Source: an uncultured Rhodospirillales bacterium (GTDB lineage: Bacteria > Pseudomonadota > Alphaproteobacteria > Acetobacterales > Acetobacteraceae). Taken from it: 64,000 bases of DNA. Location of the stretch: positions 88,757 through 152,756 of the forward strand of contig CAIYCW010000040.1 in assembly GCA_903924855.1 (NCBI GenBank). Reading direction: 5' to 3'. Shown piece after piece: positions 38,460 through 47,707 of this stretch. Position numbers and translations under genes: made by a program. The notes beneath the pieces are model-generated. The model saw only the letters and a list, made by a program, of their open reading frames with translations. It did not search any database and had not been told where the DNA came from. The first letter of the stretch is position 1, and the number at the start of each line of letters is the position of its first letter.

Positions 38460-39032
38460 ATGAAGAACATCTGGTTTGTCGTGAGCGTGCTGCTGACCGC
38501 CCTGCAGCCACACGCCATCCGCGCGCAGGATGCCTCGCTTGACACGTGCTGGTCGTGCCATGGCCAACAGGGCCTGCCAACCGATGCCACCATCCCCATC
38601 ATCCGCGGCCAACGCGCCGACTATATCGAGGCGCAGCTGCGCGCCTATCGCTCCGGCGATCGGGAAAACCAGATCATGAACTCGATGGCCGAATCCCTGA
38701 CCCGGGAGGACATCCCACGCCAGGCGGCCCTCATCGCAAGCCTGGGCTGGCCGCACACCACGGCCCCCCAGGCGAGTGCCGGCGCTGATCTCGTGGCCGG
38801 CTGCAAGGGCTGCCACGGGGCCGATCTGATGGGAGGCCCAAGTCCGGTGGGCCCTGCCCCGCGCCTGGCCGGGCAAAATGCCGCCTATCTGAAAAGCCAG
38901 ATGGTCGCCTTCGCCGAAGGCCAACGCTCCAACCAGGAGGTCATGCAGGCGCTGATGAAGACGATCGATGCTGACAGCAAAACCGCCATCGCCGCCTATC
39001 TGGCGGGCCTCGCCACCACGCCCACCCCATAA
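38460..39032 (+). CDS. di-heme cytochrome c (c4-like)
   Basis: Signal peptide; two heme motifs CWSCH and CKGCH. Confidence 0.88.
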   Translation: MKNIWFVVSVLLTALQPHAIRAQDASLDTCWSCHGQQGLPTDATIPIIRGQRADYIEAQLRAYRSGDRENQIMNSMAESLTREDIPRQAALIASLGWPHTTAPQASAGADLVAGCKGCHGADLMGGPSPVGPAPRLAGQNAAYLKSQMVAFAEGQRSNQEVMQALMKTIDADSKTAIAAYLAGLATTPTP

Positions 39033-39088
39033 CGGCCCACACGCCGCCATCAGACCGGAACAATCCGGCAGCTTCAAAGGGACATGCC

Positions 39089-40435
39089 ATGAAAGACTGG
39101 ATCAAACAGACCAGCCTCGCCCTCGCCCTCGGCGCGGCCTGCCTCGCCACCGCCCAGGCCGCCGATGATGTGCGCACCGGCCAGGCCGCCTATGGTGACT
39201 GGCATGCCGACGCCCCCGGCGTCATGCGCCGCATCACGCCGGCCGATGTGGTGGCGCCGCTGGCAAGCCCCTCTGCCGCCAACCGCTCCCGCGTGGTGCC
39301 GCAGCCGGCCGGCGCGCAACTGGCCACCATGCCGGGCTTCACCGTCAAGCCCTTCGCAACCGGGCGCGACGGCGCCCGCGTCGTGCGCATCGCCCCCAAT
39401 GGCGACATCTTCCTCTCGCAAAGCCGGCCAGAGGGGAAAATCACCGTCTTCCGCCCCTCCGCCACCGGCGATGCGCCGGAGAAGACCGAGATCTTCGCGG
39501 CCAATCTGAAGGACCCCTACGGCATCGCCTTCTACCCGCCAGGACCAGACCCGAAATTCGTCTATGTCGGCATCGAGGGCGGGGTGGTGCGCTTTCCCTA
39601 CCATGTGGGAGACATGATGGCCGCGGGCCCTGCCGAAACCATCGTCTCCGGCATCCCCAAAGGCGTGCATTGGACGCGCGATGTGGCCTTCTCGCCGGAT
39701 GGCGCCACAATGTATCTGGCGGTGGGCTCCGGCAGCAACGTCGCCAACGAGATGGAAGGCAGGCCTGCCGATCTGGCCGCCTTCGAAAAGTCGCACGCGC
39801 TGGGCGCCGCCTGGGGACGGGAGGAATACCGCGCCGACGTGCTGCGCTACACGCCGGAGGGCAAGGAGCGCGGCGTCTACGCCGCCGGCATTCGCAACTG
39901 CTCAGGCCTGGCCATCCAGCCCGGCACCGCTTCCGTCTGGTGCGCCACCAACGAACGCGATCTGCTGGGCGACAACACGCCGCCCGACTACGTCACCAGC
40001 GTCAAGCCCGGTGCGTTCTACGGCTGGCCCTGGTACTATATCGGCGATCACGAGGACACCCGCCCCGGCGACGGCCCGCGCCCCGATCTCAAGGGCCATG
40101 TCACCGTGCCGGACGTGCTGCTGCAGCCGCACTCCGCCCCGCTCGGCATGGCGTTCAACCCGGGCGGCATGTTCCCGGCGGACTGGACCGGCGATGCCTT
40201 CGTCGCCCTGCACGGCTCCTGGAACCGCGCCAACCACACCGGCTACAAGATTGTCCGCCTGCCGTTCAAAGGGGCCCAGCCCACCGGAGACTACCAGGAT
40301 TTCGTGGTGGGCTTCGCAGCCGGTGAGGCGGATGTCTGGGGCAGGCCGGTGGATGTGGTGTTCGCCAAGGATGGCTCCCTGCTGTTCACCGATGACGGCA
40401 ACGGCGTGGTCTATCGCGTGACCTACGCCAAATAG
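39089..40435 (+). CDS. sorbosone/glucose dehydrogenase family (PQQ-type beta-propeller) protein
   Basis: Signal peptide; MPGFTVKPFATGRDGARVVRIAPNGDIFLSQS, GIRNCSGLAIQP, GSWNRANHTGYKIVRLPF. Confidence 0.82.
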   Translation: MKDWIKQTSLALALGAACLATAQAADDVRTGQAAYGDWHADAPGVMRRITPADVVAPLASPSAANRSRVVPQPAGAQLATMPGFTVKPFATGRDGARVVRIAPNGDIFLSQSRPEGKITVFRPSATGDAPEKTEIFAANLKDPYGIAFYPPGPDPKFVYVGIEGGVVRFPYHVGDMMAAGPAETIVSGIPKGVHWTRDVAFSPDGATMYLAVGSGSNVANEMEGRPADLAAFEKSHALGAAWGREEYRADVLRYTPEGKERGVYAAGIRNCSGLAIQPGTASVWCATNERDLLGDNTPPDYVTSVKPGAFYGWPWYYIGDHEDTRPGDGPRPDLKGHVTVPDVLLQPHSAPLGMAFNPGGMFPADWTGDAFVALHGSWNRANHTGYKIVRLPFKGAQPTGDYQDFVVGFAAGEADVWGRPVDVVFAKDGSLLFTDDGNGVVYRVTYAK

Positions 40436-40467
40436 ACCGCCTCATCCCATATCGTTATCGCGCGCCC

Positions 40468-41160
40468 TTACCAGCTCTCGATCAACCCGCGCGTCTCGCT
40501 CACCGCCACCTGCCAGATCGCCAGCATCTCGGCATCCGGGCGCTGCGATCGGCCGCCATAGGAGCCATCCTCCAGCAGCTGGCGCACCTCAAACGGCGGC
40601 ATGGTGCGCAGCAGGGCTGGGTCCACCATCGGCTTTTCCTGATCGGCCGGCGTGCCGGCAAGCCTGGTCCAGGGGAAGTTCTCCATCCAGTTGGCATGCG
40701 TCGCGTTGGCATCGGTTGCCACAACCGCCTCCCAGGTGCGGGCGGCACGCCACCAGTCATGAAACCGCACCCGGCAATCCGAGTTGTCCATCATCCATTC
40801 CTGCGCGAGCGAGCCGGCCGGAAGGTTGCCGCCATGGCCGTTGACCAGCAGGATGCGCCGAAATCCGGAGCGTTTCAGACTGTCCAGAATATCGGTGATC
40901 AGCGCCGTGTAGGTCGCAACCCTTACCGTGATGCTGCCCGGAAACCCCTGAAACGCCGGTGCGATGCCAAACGGCACGCAGGGATAGACCGGAACCCCCA
41001 GCGGCTCGGCCGCCTCCACCGCCACGCGCTCGGCCAGGATCGCGTCGGTGGCCAGCGACAGGCCGGCATGCTGCTCGGTGCTGCCCAACGGCACCACCAC
41101 ACGGTCATCCGCGCGGGTGAAATCCTCAACCTGGCGCCAGGTCATCTCGGCAATGCGCAT
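40468..41160 (-). CDS. creatininase family protein
   Basis: VPLGSTEQHAGLSLATD and LLVNGHGGNLPAGS motifs. Confidence 0.88.
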   Translation of the reverse strand: MRIAEMTWRQVEDFTRADDRVVVPLGSTEQHAGLSLATDAILAERVAVEAAEPLGVPVYPCVPFGIAPAFQGFPGSITVRVATYTALITDILDSLKRSGFRRILLVNGHGGNLPAGSLAQEWMMDNSDCRVRFHDWWRAARTWEAVVATDANATHANWMENFPWTRLAGTPADQEKPMVDPALLRTMPPFEVRQLLEDGSYGGRSQRPDAEMLAIWQVAVSETRGLIESW

Positions 41161-41235
41161 GAGGCGACGTTCCTCGTTGGTGTTCTGTGGTTTGACCCAA
41201 CATGAACCGGGCGAGGAGAAGCTGCAATCGGCGGC

Positions 41236-41463
41236 TCAGCGCCGCGGGATCACCAATAGGTCGCAGTTGACCCGGCCGGCCAGCAGACAATCCTCAACAT
41301 GGGAAATGTCGTGCAGCCGCTTCACCAGGAACAGGCTGATCACCAGCACCGCAAGCACCACGGCAAAACCTGCGAGCGCATTGGTGCGCACATTGGCTTC
41401 CCGTGCTTCTTCCAGAAGCTCAGCATCGGTGCGGTGAGAGTGGAGGCGGAACATCCGGGCCAT
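41236..41463 (-). CDS. small hypothetical single-pass membrane protein
   Basis: 75-aa ORF with one TM segment (ALAGFAVVLAVLVISLFLV). Confidence 0.45.
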   Translation of the reverse strand: MARMFRLHSHRTDAELLEEAREANVRTNALAGFAVVLAVLVISLFLVKRLHDISHVEDCLLAGRVNCDLLVIPRR

Positions 41464-41621
41464 TTTGGAGCGCCTTCTTCTGCGCAGCCATTACAATACT
41501 GAACAGAGCTGGGTTGCAAGCAGCGTTTGATCGGCACGCCTGTCATGCCGATCACTTTTCGGTTCCATCCCACGTGACACAACACAGCGCATCGCCGATC
41601 ATCCGCCCCAACCCGGACATG

Positions 41622-42290
41622 ATGACCCCGCGCATGCACACAGAAGCCGAAACCCATCTGAGCGTCGTCTGCCCCAGATTCGAGGCCTTGATCGCGCGCA
41701 TCGGCCCCCGCGTTGAAAAGCCGGATGACGGGCGCAGCCCCTATGCCAGGCTGGTGCGGGCGATCGCGCATCAGCAGCTGAATGGGCGCGCGGCGGAGAC
41801 CATCTTCGGCCGCTTCCTCGCCCTGTTCCCCGGCCATGATTTCCCGCCGCCCGAGTTGATCCTGGCCCAGCCGGACGAAGCCCTGCGCGCCACCGGCTTC
41901 AGCTTCAGCAAGATCGCAGCCATCCGCGACATCGCGCAGAAACGCATCGACGGCGTGGTGCCAAACAACGCCGAACTGGCCGAGCTGTCAGACGAGGCCG
42001 CCATCACCCGCCTGGTCACCATCCGCGGCGTCGGCCGCTGGACGGTGGAGATGCTGCTGATGGATATCGGCCGGCCGGACATCCTGCCCGTCGATGATTT
42101 CGGCGTGCGGGAAGGCTACCGCCTGCTGCACGGGCTGGAGGCGCAACCGAAACCCAAGCTTCTGGCGGAGCTCGGCCTGCCCTGGGCGCCCTATCGCAGC
42201 ACCGCCGCCTGGTATCTGTGGCGGGCGGCGGATGAGGCGAAGCGGATCAAGCCAGCAATGGCGGCAGAATCTCCCCAAGGCGCTGCTTGA
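41622..42290 (+). CDS. DNA-3-methyladenine glycosylase II (AlkA-like HhH-GPD)
   Basis: RAIAHQQLNGRAAETIFGRF, ELAELSDEAAITRLVTIRGVGRWTVEMLLMDIGRPDILPVDDFGVREGY. Confidence 0.9.
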   Translation: MTPRMHTEAETHLSVVCPRFEALIARIGPRVEKPDDGRSPYARLVRAIAHQQLNGRAAETIFGRFLALFPGHDFPPPELILAQPDEALRATGFSFSKIAAIRDIAQKRIDGVVPNNAELAELSDEAAITRLVTIRGVGRWTVEMLLMDIGRPDILPVDDFGVREGYRLLHGLEAQPKPKLLAELGLPWAPYRSTAAWYLWRAADEAKRIKPAMAAESPQGAA

Positions 42291-43386
42291 GCGGAAAAAA
42301 CCCGCGCGTGCAGTGCGGCCAGATCGCACGGTCCCAGTCGCGTTGCAGCCGCACCACGCCCAGGCCCCGCAACAGATCGGCGTTGCGCCCGACCGGGGCA
42401 AAGGGTGTCACAACCGGATGCGGCTGCCCCCGCACCCAATCCACGAGCTCTGCCTCTGACACGCGCCGCACCTCCAATCCCAGCCGCGCCGCGGCGTCAT
42501 CCAATGCCGCCGTCGCGAACCGGCCGATCCCGGTCGTCTGATCCGCAGGCTCCAGCAGCGCCACCGCGTGCAGCTGGGCGGGGCTCAGCGCCATCCAGTC
42601 CCAGCCCAGATCATCGTCATGCAGCAACAGGCTGCAGGGGCCAGGCGGCGCCGCCACCGGTGCGGGCAGCGCCACCGTTTTGTGCTCCACCGCCTCGCTC
42701 AGCGGCTCGGGCTCTTCGTCCAGCTGGCCGCGCGGGTCGAACCTGCCATCGGTGAAGCGCGCGATGTTCTCCGCCCGCGCCACGTAATGCTTGCCCTTGG
42801 TGTGCAGCCCCGCCACCCAGCGCCAGGACAGCGTGTTGGACGCCACATCCGCATCCAGCAGATGGCGCAGAAAGAACGCCGCCCCCAGCTCCCAGGGCAG
42901 GCGCAGCGTGAAGATCCAGATGCTGGCAAACCACATGCGCGCGTGGTTGTGCAGCCAGCCCGTCGCCGCCAGCTCCTGCGCCCAGGCATCGAACCCATCA
43001 ATCCCGGTCTGGCCCAGGCAGGCATCGTGATGCACGCGCCGCAGCCCGCCCTCGGTGGCCAGGCGGTTCTCGGCATGGCGCAGCCCGTCCTGAAACGCGG
43101 TCCAGATGCCGGGACGCTGCTGCAGATAGCCCTTGAAATAGCTGCGCCAGACAATCTCCTGGATGAACGGCATCGCCAGTTCACCATGATTGTCCCAGGC
43201 GGCGCGCGCCACCTCCTGCTCAGAGATCAGCCGCAGCCGCAGCCACGGCGACAACATGGACACCGCCTGCGGCCGATCCGGCCCATGATCGGTGTTGCGG
43301 CCCTGCGCATAGGCGCGGCCCATCAGCGGGGTGAAATCAGCCAGCCGGGACAGCCCGGCCGCGCGTGTGGGGATGAAACTGCTCAT
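42247..43386 (-). CDS. photolyase/cryptochrome-like FAD-binding domain protein with the FAD domain at the N-terminus
   Basis: PTRAAGLSRLADFTPLMGRAYAQGRNTDHGP, SMLSPWLRLRLISEQEV, HNHARMWFASIWIFTLRLPWELGAAFFLRHLLDADVASNTLSWRWVAG. Confidence 0.82.
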   Translation of the reverse strand: MSSFIPTRAAGLSRLADFTPLMGRAYAQGRNTDHGPDRPQAVSMLSPWLRLRLISEQEVARAAWDNHGELAMPFIQEIVWRSYFKGYLQQRPGIWTAFQDGLRHAENRLATEGGLRRVHHDACLGQTGIDGFDAWAQELAATGWLHNHARMWFASIWIFTLRLPWELGAAFFLRHLLDADVASNTLSWRWVAGLHTKGKHYVARAENIARFTDGRFDPRGQLDEEPEPLSEAVEHKTVALPAPVAAPPGPCSLLLHDDDLGWDWMALSPAQLHAVALLEPADQTTGIGRFATAALDDAAARLGLEVRRVSEAELVDWVRGQPHPVVTPFAPVGRNADLLRGLGVVRLQRDWDRAIWPHCTRGFFPLKQRLGEILPPLLA

Positions 43387-43400
43387 GACCCCGATATGGG

Positions 43401-44159
43401 TCACGCCATGAAAGCGTCCACCAGCGAGCAGAACCCTTCCGGATTGTCGGCATGCACCCAGTGCCCGGCATTCTTCAGCATGGCAAAACGCGCCGTCGGA
43501 AACAGCTCGCGGATCAGCGGGCGATGCTCCGGGCGGATATAGTCGGACCGGGCGCCTGCCACGAACAGCGTGGGGCCGAGATAGGCCTGCTCCTCCAGCT
43601 GCGGCCAGCCTTCGATCAACGGCAGGGCGGCCGCGATCGCATCCAGCCCGATGCGCCAGCCCGGATTGGCACCGAAGCGCAGATTCTGCAGCAGAAAGGC
43701 GCGCACCGCCGGGCTGTCCACCGCTTCGACCAAGGCGCGGTCGGCCGCGATCCGGGTCAGATCGCCGGACAACTTCACGGCCTGCATCGCCGCCGCATAG
43801 GGGCGGAAGGTGGGCGCATAGGCGGCCGGTGCGATATCCGCCACCAGCAGCCGCGCCACCGCCCCCGGCGCCTCCAACGCCGCCGCCATTGCAACCTTGC
43901 CCCCCATCGAATGGCCGGCCAGCGTGCAGGGCAGCGCGCCGCGCGCGCGCAGCGTCTCCAGCACATCCTCCGCCATCGCCGGATAGGACATGAACGGCGC
44001 GTGCGGGCTGCCGCCATGGTTGCGCAGATCGAGCGAGATCACCCGAAACCGCTCCGCCAGGCGCTTCTGCACCGAGCCGAAATTGGCCGCCGAGCCAAAC
44101 AGCCCGTGCAACAGCGCGATCGGCTGGCCCGAGCCGAGTTCGGTGCCGTTGAGGATCAC
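43401..44159 (-). CDS. alpha/beta fold hydrolase (YbfF-like esterase)
   Basis: PIALLHGLFGSAANFG, LAGHSMGGKVAM, NAGHWVHADNPEGF. Confidence 0.88.
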   Translation of the reverse strand: MILNGTELGSGQPIALLHGLFGSAANFGSVQKRLAERFRVISLDLRNHGGSPHAPFMSYPAMAEDVLETLRARGALPCTLAGHSMGGKVAMAAALEAPGAVARLLVADIAPAAYAPTFRPYAAAMQAVKLSGDLTRIAADRALVEAVDSPAVRAFLLQNLRFGANPGWRIGLDAIAAALPLIEGWPQLEEQAYLGPTLFVAGARSDYIRPEHRPLIRELFPTARFAMLKNAGHWVHADNPEGFCSLVDAFMA

Positions 44160-44187
44160 GAAGGCAGCCGAACGTGGGAGGCGGCCG

Positions 44188-45186
44188 TCATGCCGGCTGC
44201 TCCACGTTGAGAATGATCTTGCCGATATGCTGGCTGGTCTCCATCAGCCGGTGCGCCTCCGCCACCTGCTCGAACCCGAACACAGCATGGATCGGCGGCC
44301 GGCAGCGCCCGGCATCCAGCACCGGCCAGACATTGGCGCGCAGCCCGGCGGCGATGCGCCCCTTCTGCACGGTGCTGCGCGCGCGCATGGTGGAGCCGGT
44401 CACCGTCAGCCGGCGCAGCATGATCGGCATCAGATCCAGCGCCTCCAGCTTGGAGCCCTCCAGGAAGGCGATCTGCACCAGCCGCCCCTCCAGCGCCAGG
44501 CTGCGCAGATTGCGCAGGAAATACGGCGCCCCCACCATGTCCAGAATCACATCCACGCCGCGCTTGTTGGTGATCTCGCGCAGCTCCTCGGCGAAATCAT
44601 GGGTGCGGTAGTTGATCGCCGCCGCCGCCCCCAGATCCAGGCACGCCTTCACCTTGGAAGCCGAGCCCGCCGTGGCATAGACCGTGGCGCCAAACTCATG
44701 CGCCAGCAGAATCGCCGTCACCCCGATGCCGGAGGTGCCGCCATGCACCAGCAGGCTCTCCCCCGCCGCCAGCCGTCCCATCATGAAAACATTGGCCCAG
44801 ACGGTGAAAAACGTCTCCGGCAGGGAGGCTGCGGTGATCGCGTCACACCCGGCAGGCCAGGGCAGGCATTGCACCGCGGGCGCCACGCAATATTCAGCGT
44901 AGCCGCCGCCATTGGTCAGCGCGCAGACCTTGTCGCCCACGGCAAAGCCCGACGCCTCGGCGCCCACCGCCACCACCTCTCCCGCGCATTCCAGCCCCAG
45001 CACCGGGTTGGCGCCGGGCGGTGCCGGGTAAAGCCCGCTGCGCTGCAACACATCCGGCCGGTTCACGCCGGCCGCCATCACCCGGATCAGCACCTCATCC
45101 GGCGCTGGTACCGGGATCGGCATGGTGGCGACGCGAAGCCCCTCCGGCCCGCCATCCTGGTGGGCGATGTAGCGCATGGTGGTCAT
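44188..45186 (-). CDS. NAD(P)H quinone oxidoreductase (PIG3-type MDR)
   Basis: AAGVNRPDVLQRSGLYPAPPGANPVLGLECAGEVVAVG, LVHGGTSGIGVTAI. Confidence 0.9.
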   Translation of the reverse strand: MTTMRYIAHQDGGPEGLRVATMPIPVPAPDEVLIRVMAAGVNRPDVLQRSGLYPAPPGANPVLGLECAGEVVAVGAEASGFAVGDKVCALTNGGGYAEYCVAPAVQCLPWPAGCDAITAASLPETFFTVWANVFMMGRLAAGESLLVHGGTSGIGVTAILLAHEFGATVYATAGSASKVKACLDLGAAAAINYRTHDFAEELREITNKRGVDVILDMVGAPYFLRNLRSLALEGRLVQIAFLEGSKLEALDLMPIMLRRLTVTGSTMRARSTVQKGRIAAGLRANVWPVLDAGRCRPPIHAVFGFEQVAEAHRLMETSQHIGKIILNVEQPA

Positions 45187-45250
45187 CGGCAAGGATCCCG
45201 GGGCGTGAGGCAGACTGGTCTGTGATCAATCCGTCGCACGGCTCAGCGCG

Positions 45251-45868
45251 TCAAGCGGCAGAGATCGGTTTGGGCAGGGGAACAATGCCCGGAAGGGCCG
45301 CCACCCGCGCCACCCAGGCGGCAACCCCCGGATAGGCGGCCAGCTCAAACTCCCCCTCATCGGCCACATGCGTGTAGGCGAACAGCGCCAGATCGGCCAC
45401 GCTGGGCCCCGCATCGGTGAGGAAATCATGCCCCGCCAGGCGCTGCTCCATCACGCCCAGCGCCTTCGCGCCGCGCTCGGCACACAGCGCCAGACGCTCC
45501 GCCTGGGCCTGCTTCTGCCCGCGATAGGTGATCAGGTTGCGCGCCACGGCAATATACGGCTCGTGGCTGTACTGCTCCCAGAACAGCCATTGCAGCACCC
45601 GCGTGCGCGCCAGCCCCGGAGCCGGCATCCAGGCCGTGCCTTCCGCGAAATGCGCCAGGATCGCGTTGGACTGCGTCAGCACCGTGCCATCATCCAGCAC
45701 CACCACCGGCACCTCGCCTTGCGGGTTCAGCGCGCGGAACGCTTGTGTCGCGGTGTCGCCATTCTGGGTGTCGGTCTCCACCCAGTGGAATTCATGCCCG
45801 GTCAGCCGCAGGATCTGTGACGCCTTCCAGCAATTGCCCGAAACCCGCATGCCATAGACCGTGATCAT
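45251..45868 (-). CDS. glutathione S-transferase family protein
   Basis: MRVSGNCWKASQILRLTG, NPQGEVPVVVLDDGTVLTQSNAILAHFA, FLTDAGPSVADLALFAY. Confidence 0.9.
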   Translation of the reverse strand: MITVYGMRVSGNCWKASQILRLTGHEFHWVETDTQNGDTATQAFRALNPQGEVPVVVLDDGTVLTQSNAILAHFAEGTAWMPAPGLARTRVLQWLFWEQYSHEPYIAVARNLITYRGQKQAQAERLALCAERGAKALGVMEQRLAGHDFLTDAGPSVADLALFAYTHVADEGEFELAAYPGVAAWVARVAALPGIVPLPKPISAA

Positions 45869-45946
45869 CGCGTCAGCTCCATTGCCATATCGCCGATCGT
45901 GGACAACGATCGCATCTCGTTGCAGATCAGATCACGCGGGGCTCGC

Positions 45947-47707
45947 ATGCAGGACGGCCGCATCACCAACGGACCAGGCGAGATCGGTCCCATCGAACAG
46001 GCGCTGTTTCGCAACGCCATCGTGGCCCTGGCCGATGAGATGGCGCTGACCATCTACCGCACCGCCTATTCCGGCGTGCTGAAGAACATCATGGATTACA
46101 GCACCGCGATCTGCGACGGCACAGGGCGGCTGGTGGCGCAGGGCCTGTCCCTGCCCGGCCATCTTGCCTCCATCCCGGTGGCCCTGCAGGCCTGCCTGCG
46201 CCATTTCGGCGACGACATCGCCGAGGGCGACATACTGACGATGAACGACCCCTATGACGGCGGCATGCATCTGCCGGACATCTTCGTCTTCCGTCCCTAT
46301 TTCGCCGAGGGCCGCATCCTCGCCTGGGCCAGCACGGTCTGCCACCACACCGATGTGGGCGGGCGCGTGCCAGGCTCCAACGCGTCCGACAGCACCGAGA
46401 TCTTCGCCGAGGGCCTTCGCCTGCCGCCGCTCAAGCTGCACGAGCGCGGCGTGCCCAACGCAACGCTCCTGCGCATCATCGATCGCAATGTCCGCCTGCC
46501 CGGCCGCGTGATGGGCGATCTGCGCTCCCAACTCGCCGCCTGCGAGATCGCCCATCGGGGCATCGCCGAACTGGAACGCCGCCACGGCGCGCAAGGCCTC
46601 AAGGCGCTGCTCGACCACACGATGGACCATTCCGAGCGCCTCACCCGCCACGCCCTGCTGGAATTGCCGGATGGCGAGGCCAGCTTCACTGACTGGATCG
46701 ATGACGACCAGATCGACGCGGGCGTACCCATCCGCCTGCACTGCACCGTGCGCAAGACCGGCGACCGGATGGTGTTCGACTGGACCGGCTCGAACCCGCA
46801 GGTGAAGGGGGCGATCAACAACACCTGGAGCTACACCGCAGGCGCCAGCTACTGCGCCGCCAAATGCGTGCTGTCCGGCAATGCCGCCAACAATGACGGC
46901 GTGTTCCGCGCCATCGAGGTGATCGCCCCGGCCGGCACCATCATGAACGCGCTGCCGCCCGCCGCCTGCGCGGCGCGCGGCCTCACCGGCTTCCGGGCGG
47001 CGGACTGTGCGTTCGGCGCCCTTGCCCAGCTCTACCCGGACCGGGTCTTCGCAGGCTCGGATGGCGGCAACACGGGTGTCACCATCGGCGGGCAGGACAG
47101 CGCGCGCAGGCCGTTCATCTATGTCGATTTCCTCTCCGGCGCGTGGGGCGGCCGCCCCACGCGGGACGGGCTGGACGGCAACACCAACATGTTCGCCAAC
47201 ATGGCCAGCTTCTCCATCGAGGCGATCGAGACCGACAACCCGCTGGAGGTGCTGGATTACGAGATGGTGCCGGACACTGGAGGGGCGGGCCGGTTTCGCG
47301 GCGGCCTGTCGCTGCGCCGCACCTGGCGGCTGCTGGCGGAGGAGGCTGTGCTGCAGGTGCGCGCCGATCGCGCGACCCACCGCCCCTACGGGCTGCAAGG
47401 CGGCGGCGAGGGTGCTCCCAGCCGCAACATCCTCAACCCGGGCACATCACAGGAGCAGGCGCTGCCCGCCAAGCTCACCATGACGATGCGCCGCGGCGAC
47501 GTCTTTCGCCACGAGCTGCCAGGCGCCGGCGGTTGGGGCGATCCGCTCGCGCGTGATCTTGATGCGATCGCGCAGGATCTGCGCCTGGGCAAGATCAGCC
47601 CGGATGCCGCCCTGCGCGACCATGGCGTGGTGCTGCGCCAGGACAGTCTCGAAATCGACCCCGCCGCCACCGAAGCCACCCGCCACGCACGACGGAGCCG
47701 CCCATGA
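45947..47707 (+). CDS. hydantoinase B/oxoprolinase family protein
   Basis: MNDPYDGGMHLPDIFVFRPYF, FDWTGSNPQVKGAINN, GGAGRFRGGLSL. Confidence 0.92.
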   Translation: MQDGRITNGPGEIGPIEQALFRNAIVALADEMALTIYRTAYSGVLKNIMDYSTAICDGTGRLVAQGLSLPGHLASIPVALQACLRHFGDDIAEGDILTMNDPYDGGMHLPDIFVFRPYFAEGRILAWASTVCHHTDVGGRVPGSNASDSTEIFAEGLRLPPLKLHERGVPNATLLRIIDRNVRLPGRVMGDLRSQLAACEIAHRGIAELERRHGAQGLKALLDHTMDHSERLTRHALLELPDGEASFTDWIDDDQIDAGVPIRLHCTVRKTGDRMVFDWTGSNPQVKGAINNTWSYTAGASYCAAKCVLSGNAANNDGVFRAIEVIAPAGTIMNALPPAACAARGLTGFRAADCAFGALAQLYPDRVFAGSDGGNTGVTIGGQDSARRPFIYVDFLSGAWGGRPTRDGLDGNTNMFANMASFSIEAIETDNPLEVLDYEMVPDTGGAGRFRGGLSLRRTWRLLAEEAVLQVRADRATHRPYGLQGGGEGAPSRNILNPGTSQEQALPAKLTMTMRRGDVFRHELPGAGGWGDPLARDLDAIAQDLRLGKISPDAALRDHGVVLRQDSLEIDPAATEATRHARRSRP

